NCBI GenBank assembly: GCA_038529355.1 | Contig: JBCBDU010000060.1 | Span: 1 to 13,246 of the forward strand | DNA length: 13,246 nucleotides | Direction: 5' to 3' | Origin: CALBPI01 sp038529355 | GTDB taxonomy: Bacteria; Pseudomonadota; Gammaproteobacteria; Steroidobacterales; Woeseiaceae | Shown here: positions 1 to 8,400 of the stretch, in pieces | How the letters are laid out: every line of letters begins with the position of its first letter | How positions within the stretch are numbered: position 1 is the first letter of the stretch | The notes under the pieces: model-generated | Told to the model about the DNA's origin: nothing | Databases searched by the model: none | Seen by the model: the letters and a program-made list of their open reading frames with translations, nothing else | Made by a program: the position numbers and the translations under genes

Positions 1-636
1 CGGCGGCTGCGTCGGGTCCAGCGCGAAGTCCGCAGCCGTTACGTTGCTGTCTTGAAAGACTGCGGTTGGCGTGTCCAGCGTGCAACCAAAAGCGGTGGCC
101 TCGATGATGGCGTTTTCGGTGTTTTGCGAGTTGCCGAAATTCTCTACGCGAATGTAGCGCGCCGGCGTGTCGGGCGTGTCGTAGCGCTCAAAACTCTGCG
201 TTGCGCTGGACGCTGTTTGGTTGTCCAGCAGCGACTCAAAGTTCACGCCGTCGACTGAATAGGCGAGATTGAAAGACGCTGCACGCTGATCGCCGGCAAA
301 CCAGGCAATACCGACTTCGCGCACCAGGTGCCGCGCACCCAGGTCGAACGTGATCGTCACGGCGTCACCGGGTGACTCCCAGCGTGACGTGGGATCGAGG
401 TTGTCATCGATGGCCTGCTCCGGTCCATTGCCGGCGCCAGCCATGCCGTCGTCGGTGGCCGCAACCACGTTGATCAGGTGGTTGCCGGCGCATGTGGTTG
501 GCAGCGGCTCGGGCGGAGGTGTTGGCGGCGGCGTTGGTGTTGGCGGGGTGCCGCCGCTGACCGTTTCCGTGGATCCTCCGCCGCCACATCCTGAAAGCAA
601 AAACAGGCAGGCAACCAAACTGGCTCGAAATTTCAT
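1..636 (-). CDS. Lipoprotein with F5/8 type C domain, probable polysaccharide lyase (partial, runs off left edge)
   Basis: Reading leftward from the ATG at 634-636, the frame is open for 212 codons to the window edge, so only the N-terminal part is seen. Residues 1-17 form a lipoprotein signal peptide ending in lipobox LSGC (Cys17). A Gly/Ser then Pro/Thr-rich linker (about 18-47) acts as a surface tether. Residues 49-185 form an F5/8 type C (discoidin/CBM32-like) module bracketed by Cys49 and Cys185. Its signatures are an early AIDDN...RWES stretch, a TFDLG strand, SVDGVNF and ARYIRVE. Such modules bind carbohydrate in secreted glycosidases and lyases. The last visible residues (ADFALDPTQPP) resemble the lead-in to alginate lyase 2 (PL7) catalytic domains as I remember them, so an alginate lyase is my inference. 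The catalytic domain itself is not visible. An AGGA stretch lies about 11 bases before the ATG. The gene is divergent from the lipoprotein/receptor operon. Confidence 0.85.
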   Translation of the reverse strand, partial: MKFRASLVACLFLLSGCGGGGSTETVSGGTPPTPTPPPTPPPEPLPTTCAGNHLINVVAATDDGMAGAGNGPEQAIDDNLDPTSRWESPGDAVTITFDLGARHLVREVGIAWFAGDQRAASFNLAYSVDGVNFESLLDNQTASSATQSFERYDTPDTPARYIRVENFGNSQNTENAIIEATAFGCTLDTPTAVFQDSNVTAADFALDPTQPP

Positions 637-796
637 GAACGCATCTATCCTAAATCCTGTATTGCGCTGGGTGGTGACGAACCACTATGTGACCGTGCCT
701 CTATCGTTGAGGTTCCTGGGTCTAAAGTCCTCACGCGACCACCATGTTTTGCTGGGACAAAACCACTTCCGCAGATCGCAAAGGTACCATGGTGGG

Positions 797-813
797 ATTT
801 GGCCTTACCAATA
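797..813. promoter_or_regulatory. Candidate second GntR-type operator (13 of 17 bases match)
   Basis: ATTTGGCCTTACCAATA matches the perfect palindrome at 987-1003 in 13 of 17 positions and keeps the TTGG...TTACCAAT core. On the minus strand it directly follows a T-rich TTTTTAT stretch that could be the -10 of the leftward lipoprotein gene. A regulator bound here would block that promoter, mirroring the layout on the other side. This is inferred from similarity only. Confidence 0.5.
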
Positions 814-844
814 AAAAGCTGACTTACCGCCCTCTGGTCAGGTA

Positions 845-861
845 TATTGGTTTATCCTATA
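845..861. promoter_or_regulatory. Weak third operator-like site
   Basis: TATTGGTTTATCCTATA matches the perfect palindrome in 11 of 17 positions. It retains ATTGGT in the left half and CC in the right. It is 48 bases from the site at 797-813. It may be a low-affinity auxiliary site or chance, and I would not rely on it alone. Confidence 0.22.
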
Positions 862-961
862 GCACGAAAAAACAACAAACAGCGCGCGTAAAGGCGGCTT
901 TACCGACTAACGTCGATTGTCTTTGAGCCGAAAACGGTGTCGCCAAGGCGCCACGGTATCG

Positions 962-989
962 TTCAGTCGAATCAATCATTGGACATAAT
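962..989 (+). promoter_or_regulatory. Candidate sigma-70 promoter of the lipoprotein/receptor operon
   Basis: CATAAT at 984-989 matches the -10 consensus in five of six positions. It has a weak -35 (TTCAGT, 962-967) 16 bases upstream. The implied start is near 996, inside the perfect palindrome at 987-1003, so a regulator bound there would overlap the -10 and the start point. The weak -35 lowers confidence. An isolated TTGACA at 1056-1061 has no good -10 and is the less likely alternative. Confidence 0.4.
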
Positions 990-1003
990 TGGTATTACCA
1001 ATT
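987..1003. promoter_or_regulatory. Perfect palindromic operator, GntR/FadR-subfamily type
   Basis: AATTGGTATTACCAATT has 8-base arms that are exact inverted repeats around one central base. FadR-subfamily GntR regulators such as PdhR, LldR and UxuR/ExuR bind sites of the TTGGT-N-ACCAA kind, and the uronate regulators UxuR/ExuR have almost this sequence. No regulator gene lies in the window. The position over the candidate -10 and start point suggests repression relieved by a sugar-acid ligand. Confidence 0.68.
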
Positions 1004-1148
1004 CATCTCGATGGTCATTTCTAGTTGGTGTTATTGATGCCGAGCGGCAGTTTGATTGACACTGGAATGTGTCAGCTTGAGCTGGATCAGGGGACCTTGC
1101 GGGCTGGCACTAACAATTACAAATTCTTGAATCGGGGGGTTCAGAGTA

Positions 1149-4100
1149 ATGAAGTTCAAACTTTTTCTGGTTGCTGCGCTGTCTATGGCGCTCATTGGTT
1201 GCGGTAGCGATCGAGATTCCACCTCACTGATTCAGGGCTCCAACGGGGCTGCAACGCTTAGCGGTCAAGCGATCGTTGGTCAAACACTGACGGCGTCAGT
1301 TACCGATCCGGATGGCGTTCAGTCCGGATCAGAAAGCTACCAATGGGTTTCTGATGGCGACGTCATCGCCGGCGCGACCGGCGCGTCCTACACGCTCAGC
1401 CCCGATGAAGGTGGTGAAGCCGTAAACGTTATTGTGCGCTACACCGACGATACCGGCCTTCGCGAGACGGTTCAGTCTAACCCGCTGGATATTCAGGCGG
1501 CCTTTAACCTCGGCGCATTGTTCGTCCATGGTCTCGTCGATGGTGCAACGTGCGACATTTCAGCGATCGAAGCTACCGGTGTTGTGGCGGCTACGCCATT
1601 TGCATCGGGCACAACGACGGTCGGGCTAGTCAGCTTTGACGGTCTCGTTCCTGTTGATGGCCCCGCGCTGATTTCTTGTGCCGGCGGCACCTACACTGAC
1701 GAATCCACCGGTGCAACCCTCGATGCGCCGATGACCCGGGCAGTAGTTAATGTCGATGGCGATACGATCTTTACGGTCTCGCCACTAACAGAAATTGCCG
1801 CACAGCTGGCCGAGGCGGCTGGCGACCTGAGTTCGGCAGTGACCACTTACAATGGCGCGGTAGGCGCTGTGTTCGCTGTTGCCGGCGACATTACCGGCAT
1901 CACGCCAACCGACTTGACGGCAACGATGGCCGCCAACGACGACGCGGGCCGTTACGCGACTGCGTTGGCTTTGATTTCACAGGTGGATGCAACCGACACG
2001 GGCGCAACGGCCGGTGAGGTCATCAGTAACTTTGGCACCGACCTGACAGACGGCACATTGTCGCAAACAACAGTAGACGCATTTAATGCGGCTGTCGTCG
2101 CGCTACCAGGTTCTGCGATTGGCGGTAACCTTGATGCGACCGCGCTGATGGTCGTTGAGGGCGCCATCAACAACGCCCCTGAGCCTGCCGTCTTCGAGGG
2201 CTTGGACGCAACGATTGCGAACAACGAACTGATGACGATTTCCGGTACCGTGACGGTTACCGATGTGAACTTCGGTGAGGATCGGGTTGTCGCGCAAACA
2301 GACGTTACAACGACCTACGGCACCTTCAGCATCGAAGAATCCGGCGCGTGGACCTACACGCTCGATACGATGAACGAAACGGTTGCCGGTCTGGACGTCG
2401 GCGCATCGATCAATGACACGATTGCGCTCACGTCCGTCGACGGCACGATGGCCAACCTGGTGATCCGCATTACTGCGCTAACGCAGGTCGCTGCGATCCG
2501 GAACACCATCAACGGTGATACTGGTGAGTTGCGGTTTAACCTTGAGAACAATTTGCGTCAGGGCAAGTTGTCGTTCTCGTTCCTGAAAACAGAGGCACTG
2601 GCAGATGATGGCAACCAGAAGGATGCCTATGTTGCGCTGTATGGCTCCTCGGGCAGCAACTCGGAGTCGCTCATTGATCTGCGTATTCAGGGTCAGGCAA
2701 CGGCTGATGATGGCAGTATCATCGAGCCGCGATTCCTTGTCCGCAACACGGACAACGCAGCCTACCCGGGTGGCCCTATTACGGCGCCGTTTACGCCAAA
2801 CAGGTTTTATGACATTGAGATTCTGTGGGATCTGGACGAGCCGAACCAACTGACGGTTCTAATCGATGGCGTGCCAATGGGTGGTGGTCCGTTCTCAACT
2901 GCAGCCGTGGTCGATAGCGACTTCATCGATCTTGATCAGTGGTTCGCTGAGGGCGTGCAGCGCGCGCAGTGGCGTTTTGGTGACAACGGTACGACGATTC
3001 CGTTCGGCGTCTATTACGTCGACAACATTCAAATCTTTGCCGATACCGCGGGCACGATGCTGGAATTCGAAGATGACTTCGAGAACAACATGGTGGGCGA
3101 CGAATTCGCCGGTTCCATGAACTACCCGGACTCGGTTGACGCCGTGGTAGAAGTGTTTGACGCTGGTGCCCCGGTCGATAACTCCCCTGCAGCATTTTTT
3201 GATCTTGCCGGAGCGATCACCAGCGACAGTGTTGAAGTGCTTACCGGCTCGGTCACGGTCCTTGATCCGGATCCTGGCGAAGACATGGTGGTCGAGCAGT
3301 CGGGGACAATGACCGAGTACGGCACGTTCTCGATCGCGCCGTCCGGTGACTGGCAATACACCCTCGACACAGAGAATCCGACGATCGCGGCGCTCGTGCA
3401 GGGCGACCGACTGATGGACACCATAGCGATTGCGTCTGTTGATGGCACCACTGCGGACTTTGTGGTCACCATTAACGGCGTCGGTGGCGCGCCGATGGGT
3501 GATAACAATGTCGCAGTGATCATCGATACAGATCCAACCGACACCGGTGAGCTGCGCTACGCGCTCGGCGATGCCGGTCCGCTGGCGGCAGGCCGGGTAG
3601 CGCTGAAACTCAAGCGATTCGACGACGATCTCGGTAGTGGTGATGCGTTCATTACGCTATTTAACTCGGCTACCAACAACGATGGTGCATTGCTCGATCT
3701 GCGCATCCGGGATAATAACTTTGAAGTGAGGAGTCCATCGGGAATCGATACCTCTGCGCTGCCACTGACCTTGGATGCGTTTATGGATGTCGTGGTTACG
3801 TGGGAATACCCCGGCGGATCTACGACAGTACTGCCGGAGATCACGATTTCAGTGGATGGTGTAAGCCTTGATCCGTTCACGCCAGAAAACAACGCGTTTG
3901 GTGGGTTGACGCATGTTGCTGTCAGGTTCGGCGATAACGGGCGCGCTGAGGCTGAAGGCGAAGTGATGGTTGATGACTTGTTCATCTATTCTGACACGGC
4001 AGGCACCGTTGAAGTGTTCTCGGATGACTTCGAGTCTTATCTTGACGGCGACTCGCTTGATACAGATAACCCTGCGTCTCCGTACAACTCGAGCACATCC

Positions 4101-5432
4101 GAAGCAACTGTGGAAACCATCGCTGGTGCCAGTGGTCCGGGCACGCCGGGCAATCAGTTCGCCGCGATCGTCGATACCCTTACGACGGATACTGGCGAGC
4201 TGCGCTACGCACTGGGCGATGATGGCCCGTTGGCTGCTGGTCGTTTGCAAGTAGCCGTGAAACGGCTTGACGACGACCTCGGCAATGGCGACGCGTTTAT
4301 TACCCTGTTCAATTCGGCCACCAACAATGACGGTGCGATTCTGGACTTCCGGATTCGGGATGACAGTTTCGGTGTCAGAAGCCCAAGTTCGGTGGATACG
4401 TCGGCGCTTCCACATACGCTCGATACGTTCATGGACGTGGTTGTGGTCTGGGAATACCCTGGCGGCGACACGACGCTGTTGCCGCAAGTCACCATTACAG
4501 TTGATGGCGTCAGTCTTGCGCCGTTCAGTCCGGAGAACAACGCGTTCGGTGGCGTCACGCATGTCGCATTCCGCTTTGGCGATGACGGCGTCGCGCGCCC
4601 AGCGACGGCTATATTCAGCGTTGACGAGATTTCCATTTATTCCGATACGTCGGGCATGACTGAGGTGTTCTCCGACGACTTCGAGTCGTATCTGGAGGGT
4701 GATTCGCTGGGTACGGACAATGCAGCGTCGCCTTACAACTCCAGGACGTCCGAAGCAACGGTTAGTGTTGAAGCTGGCGACCAGGGAGGTCCTGGTACGC
4801 CGGGCAATCAGATCGCCGAAGTCATTGATACCGACCCTAATGACACTGGCGAGTTGCGTTACGCGCTTGGTGATGGCGGTCCGCTAGCGGCTGGTCGCCT
4901 GGACGTTGCCGTGAAACGACTCGACGACTCTGTCGGCGACGCGGATGCTTTCATAACTCTGTTTAACGCCAATACAAATAATGACGGTGCCATTCTGGAC
5001 TTCCGTATTCGCGATAGCAGCTTCGGGGTCAGGAGCCCCGGGACGATCGACACGTCATCTCTACCGCACACGTTGGATACGTTCATGAATGTCTCGATCG
5101 CGTGGGAGTACCCAGGTGGTGATACCGCGTTGTTGCCTTCCGTCACGATCACAGTGGATGGCGTCAGTCTGGCGCCGTTCAGTCCCGAGAACAACGCGTT
5201 TGGCGGTGTCACGCACGTTGCGTTCAGGTTTGGTGACGATGGTCGTACTCCCGGCGTTACAGGCATCTATAGCGTCGATGAACTCGCGATTTACTCGGAC
5301 ACAGCTGGCACAACCGAAGTGTTCTCAGACGATTTTGAGTCGTATCTCGATGGTGACTCCTTGGATACTGACAACGCCGCATCGCCGTACAACTCTAGTA
5401 CGTCCGAGGCGACAGTCGGGGTGGAGGAATAA
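1149..5432 (+). CDS. Giant modular outer-membrane lipoprotein, putative glycan-binding partner of the TonB receptor
   Basis: 1427 residues. Residues 1-18 form a lipoprotein signal peptide with lipobox LIGC (Cys18). Gly, not Asp, follows Cys, which favours outer-membrane sorting. The start has a G-rich stretch about 10 bases upstream. Domains in order: an Ig-like domain of the kind found in large adhesins (about 33-116, SYQW core); an uncharacterised domain (about 119-340) with Cys135 and Cys177; a VCBS-type domain (about 346-445, YGTFSI then WTYTLD); module 0 (about 449-671); a second VCBS-type domain (about 680-777); and modules 1-3 (787-1001, 1002-1219, 1220-1427). Each module has a GELR(Y/F) start, a DAFITLF strand, a (I/L)DLRIR-like strand, a TVDGV strand and an acidic DDFE tail. 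This is consistent with a concanavalin A/LamG-like jelly roll. No catalytic motif is visible. The receptor gene starts one base after the stop. Surface capture of a polysaccharide for the receptor is my inference. An adhesin is the main alternative. Confidence 0.85.
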   Translation: MKFKLFLVAALSMALIGCGSDRDSTSLIQGSNGAATLSGQAIVGQTLTASVTDPDGVQSGSESYQWVSDGDVIAGATGASYTLSPDEGGEAVNVIVRYTDDTGLRETVQSNPLDIQAAFNLGALFVHGLVDGATCDISAIEATGVVAATPFASGTTTVGLVSFDGLVPVDGPALISCAGGTYTDESTGATLDAPMTRAVVNVDGDTIFTVSPLTEIAAQLAEAAGDLSSAVTTYNGAVGAVFAVAGDITGITPTDLTATMAANDDAGRYATALALISQVDATDTGATAGEVISNFGTDLTDGTLSQTTVDAFNAAVVALPGSAIGGNLDATALMVVEGAINNAPEPAVFEGLDATIANNELMTISGTVTVTDVNFGEDRVVAQTDVTTTYGTFSIEESGAWTYTLDTMNETVAGLDVGASINDTIALTSVDGTMANLVIRITALTQVAAIRNTINGDTGELRFNLENNLRQGKLSFSFLKTEALADDGNQKDAYVALYGSSGSNSESLIDLRIQGQATADDGSIIEPRFLVRNTDNAAYPGGPITAPFTPNRFYDIEILWDLDEPNQLTVLIDGVPMGGGPFSTAAVVDSDFIDLDQWFAEGVQRAQWRFGDNGTTIPFGVYYVDNIQIFADTAGTMLEFEDDFENNMVGDEFAGSMNYPDSVDAVVEVFDAGAPVDNSPAAFFDLAGAITSDSVEVLTGSVTVLDPDPGEDMVVEQSGTMTEYGTFSIAPSGDWQYTLDTENPTIAALVQGDRLMDTIAIASVDGTTADFVVTINGVGGAPMGDNNVAVIIDTDPTDTGELRYALGDAGPLAAGRVALKLKRFDDDLGSGDAFITLFNSATNNDGALLDLRIRDNNFEVRSPSGIDTSALPLTLDAFMDVVVTWEYPGGSTTVLPEITISVDGVSLDPFTPENNAFGGLTHVAVRFGDNGRAEAEGEVMVDDLFIYSDTAGTVEVFSDDFESYLDGDSLDTDNPASPYNSSTSEATVETIAGASGPGTPGNQFAAIVDTLTTDTGELRYALGDDGPLAAGRLQVAVKRLDDDLGNGDAFITLFNSATNNDGAILDFRIRDDSFGVRSPSSVDTSALPHTLDTFMDVVVVWEYPGGDTTLLPQVTITVDGVSLAPFSPENNAFGGVTHVAFRFGDDGVARPATAIFSVDEISIYSDTSGMTEVFSDDFESYLEGDSLGTDNAASPYNSRTSEATVSVEAGDQGGPGTPGNQIAEVIDTDPNDTGELRYALGDGGPLAAGRLDVAVKRLDDSVGDADAFITLFNANTNNDGAILDFRIRDSSFGVRSPGTIDTSSLPHTLDTFMNVSIAWEYPGGDTALLPSVTITVDGVSLAPFSPENNAFGGVTHVAFRFGDDGRTPGVTGIYSVDELAIYSDTAGTTEVFSDDFESYLDGDSLDTDNAASPYNSSTSEATVGVEE
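2493..3161 (+). repeat. Divergent first copy (module 0) of the coded ~215-residue module
   Basis: Residues about 449-671 of the lipoprotein. They share GELRFNL, a VALYGS strand, LIDLRIQ, VLIDGV, WRFGDNG, then DTAGT and a DDFE tail with modules 1-3 further along. Similarity is clear in the protein but weak in the DNA, so this copy is old. An insertion around the middle gives it slightly more length than the others. It is separated from module 1 by the second VCBS-type domain. Confidence 0.75.
3507..5429 (+). repeat. Three tandem coded modules of about 215-218 residues
   Basis: Modules begin at 3507, 4152 and 4806. The GELRYALGD landmark recurs at residues 800, 1016 and 1234, a spacing of 216 and 218 residues. 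Copies 2 and 3 are very similar in protein, but many differences in the DNA fall at third codon positions, so the copies are not a recent duplication. Each ends in a tail with FSDDFESYL...GDSL and PYNS...TSEATV. The gene stops a few residues after the third tail. Confidence 0.9.
5423..5427 (+). promoter_or_regulatory. Strong ribosome binding site that fixes the receptor start
   Basis: GGAGG lies inside the last codons of the lipoprotein gene, six bases before the ATG at 5434. That ATG starts one base after the TAA stop at 5430-5432. This favours 5434 over the in-frame ATG at 5497, which lacks a comparable site, and implies translational coupling of the two genes. Confidence 0.85.
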
Positions 5433-5433
5433 C

Positions 5434-8400
5434 ATGTTGTTCTTGAAAACACCCAAAACCTCCGTGCGCAACACCCAAGACAATGCGAGTTCAACTATGT
5501 CCAAAACCAACCAGACTAACGCCTTCCGTCACTTGCTAAGCCGCCAAAGGGCGAACCCGGTGTTGGCTGCCAGTCTTGCGCTCTTCGCCGGTACGGCGGT
5601 TCACGCTCAAGAGACGGGTGATGCCGAAGACACGGTCGATGCGATTGAAGAGATTGTCGTTACCGGCACACGTCGCACCGTCCAGCGCTCGATCGAACTC
5701 AAGCGTAATTCGGTGCAAATCGTCGATGGACTGTCTGCCGATGAAATTGGTGATATCCCGGCACTGTCGATTGGTGAGGCGATTGAAACGATTACCGGCG
5801 CTACGTCACACGTTGAAAACGGCGGTGCAACTGAGATTTCGGTGCGCGGCCTTGGGCCATTCCTTGGCACCACTGTAGTGAACGGTCGCGAAGCGACGAA
5901 CGGTGGCGGTAACCGCGCGGTGAACTTCAGCATCTTCCCGGCTGAGCTGTTCAACAAAGTGGCGATCCACAAAACGCAATCCGCCGAGTACATCGAAGGT
6001 GCGGTGAGTGGCCAGATCCATCTGGACACCAAGAAACCGCTGGACTACGGCAAGCGCCTGTTGCAGGGCACAATAAAAATGGCCCACAACGCTGACGAAA
6101 GTGATATCAACGGCGGTCAGGATTTGGGCTCACGTGTGACAGTTGCTTATATCGACCAATTCGAATTCGACAACGGATTCCGGTGGGGTTTGTCGCTTGG
6201 CCTTCAAGCCAGGGACGAGACCAACCCGGAACAGGAATACCAGACAACCTCTGGTGGGGGTCGACTTGAAGCCTGCGAGCTAACCTCATTCGATTCGAAT
6301 GCACTGCCGACTGACACCATTGGCCGCTGTCACGATGGCACTGCAGGCGTTAGCAACGACGAGATTCAAGACTTGATCGACGCCAATCCGAACTACAACT
6401 CCGTTGCCGATATCCCGTTTGCTTATATCCCGCGTGATCATCGCTATCGGCAAAACGTAACGGACGACGAACGTGAAGCCATCTTCGGTAGCTTTCAGTT
6501 CCAGCCGAATGATCGTATGGACATCACGTTCGACTTTCAGTACTCCGAGCGCGACCAGCGTGAGCTGCGCAAGGACTTGCAGTTCTCAACCACGCAAGAA
6601 GATATCTCCGCGCTGACCTCAAATCCTGCCACCGGTATCGTGACCTCGTCTGTCTCCGAAACGAACATTATTTCATTCACGACAGATTTCCAGCGCCTGG
6701 AAAGATACGAAGGCTATGGAGTTAATTTCAACTTCGATGTAACCGACAATCTGACGTTGAGTCTCGACTACGCCAAGTCCGCTACCGATCGCAAAGAGAT
6801 TGATACCGAACTGCGGCTTGGTGCCACCGACAATAATTTGCTGGGCGGCAACGGGGATGACTTCACAGTGCAGCTGGATGTCAATCAGGGTGCAGGCGCT
6901 GCGATAGCCACAATTCTGGATGATGGTGGTAACGGCTTTGAAGTAACGGATCCAAGCTACTTCAACGCAAGAAACCGCGGCCGTATCCGGGCGCGCAAAA
7001 TCACGCGGGACAATGCATTGGACGCATTTCGTGCTGATCTTGAATGGCGCCGCGATGACGCGAAGATATTCGCAGTGAAGACGGGCGCTCGATTGTCGTC
7101 AATGGAATATCTGTCGCTGGGCGGATTGCGCAACAGACCGGGTCAGAGCCTGTTCGAGGATGAGGATCTCGTCACGCCAAACGGTGTTGCAGACAACGCC
7201 GTAACAGACGCGGTGCTCGCGAACGTCTTGGCCTGCGCTGACCAGAGTTTCCCGGAGTCGAATTTCCTCGACAATGTCCGCGACTCAGAACTCATCACTA
7301 ACGTCAGCAGCGGTACAGCCGTTAGCCAATACGCGACTTTCGATTTCCAATGTGCGGCTAATGCATGGCTGGCAAATTACGGCGGCCTCGCTGGCATCCA
7401 ATTTCAGCAAGGCATCGAGAACAGCACTAACGACGTTACTGAAGATACACTGGCGTTGTACGCGCAGGCCGACTACGCATTGGAAATTGCAGGGTATCCA
7501 GTGCGCGGTAACTTTGGTCTGCGATGGGTTGATACCGACATCACCTCTGTTGGGTACCGTGGTTTGATCACTGTCGAGGAGTTTGAGGAAGGCTTTGTTG
7601 TCACTGAAGCTCCTACGGACAACGGTTTCGAGACTGACACGCAAGAAAGCGGTTACGACAAGCTGTTGCCGAGCGTGACGGTCATTGTCGATCTGAAGGA
7701 GGATCTGGTACTACGTGGCGGTGTCTTCCGAGGCATGTCACGGCCGGATCCTAACGCTTACGGCAATGGTCGTGTCGTTCAGGAGAATGATCTGGGCAGC
7801 GCGTTCTCGACTTTGTCCGAAGCGGTCAACGGTATTGGTGCGACCGGTAACCCGTTCCTCGAGCCGATCATGTCAAATAACGTCGACTTGGGCTTGGAGT
7901 GGTATCCGAATGCCGACACGATCGTTGCAGGCGCACTGTATTGGAAACGATTCAACGGCGCGTTTGAGAACGTTGCGCAGCTCGAGACGTTCAACCTTGA
8001 CGGCAATCTGGTGCAGGGATTGGTCGAAACCACGCAGATCAGTGATGACGAAAGCACGTTGAAAGGCTTCGAGCTTTCGGTAGCCCACTCATTCACTTAC
8101 TTGCCAGGATTCTGGAGCGGGTTTGGTGCAAAGTTTAGCTACAACTACGCTGATTCGAATTTTGAGTTTGAAGACCAGCAAGGTGGCGACGGTGTGAACT
8201 TTGCAGTTGATCAGACGACCGGCGCCGTCACGGCAACGCCGTTGATCGGCATTTTGCCGCCGGCCAACCTCTTCGGGTTGTCGGAGCACGTCACCTCCAC
8301 GCAGTTGTTCTGGAGCAACAAGAAGTGGAATATCCAGGCGCTGTACAGAACCCGTTCGAATTACTTCCAGCAGTTCGCACGCGATACGCAGGGTCGAATT

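Larger units (their letters stand above)
637..1148. other. Divergent intergenic control region
   Basis: These 512 bases separate two divergent genes. I see no convincing coding frame in them. They are richer in A/T than the flanking genes. They hold one perfect and two degenerate copies of a GntR-type operator (987-1003, 797-813, 845-861), a candidate rightward promoter at 962-989, and small inverted repeats at 888-903 (GTAAAG-4-CTTTAC) and 935-956 (imperfect). If transcription of the rightward operon starts near 996, the leader is about 150 bases long. I recognise no riboswitch in it. Confidence 0.6.

Noticed and set aside
739..795. Inverted CCACCATG / CATGGTGG pair upstream of the leftward gene
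   Set aside because: The arms are 8 bases and 41 bases apart, with no link to a promoter element. It is probably chance.
350..814. Rightward frame of 154 codons over the start of the F5/8 lipoprotein gene
   Set aside because: It is antisense to a gene with a clear signal peptide and domain, and its composition (long Gly/Val run opposite the Pro-rich linker) is a shadow of that gene.
888..903. GTAAAG-4-CTTTAC inverted repeat, whose first 11 bases recur near 8677
   Set aside because: The stem is short and has no T-run, and an 11-base match between two gaps in 13 kb is expected by chance.
1056..1061. TTGACA as the -35 of the lipoprotein operon
   Set aside because: No acceptable -10 lies 15 to 19 bases downstream. 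The CATAAT at 984-989 over the palindrome is better placed.
5089..5433. In-frame upstream extension of the receptor overlapping the lipoprotein gene
   Set aside because: The extension is Arg/Ser-rich and out of frame with a well-supported gene. The ATG at 5434 has a strong ribosome site and leads into a signal peptide.
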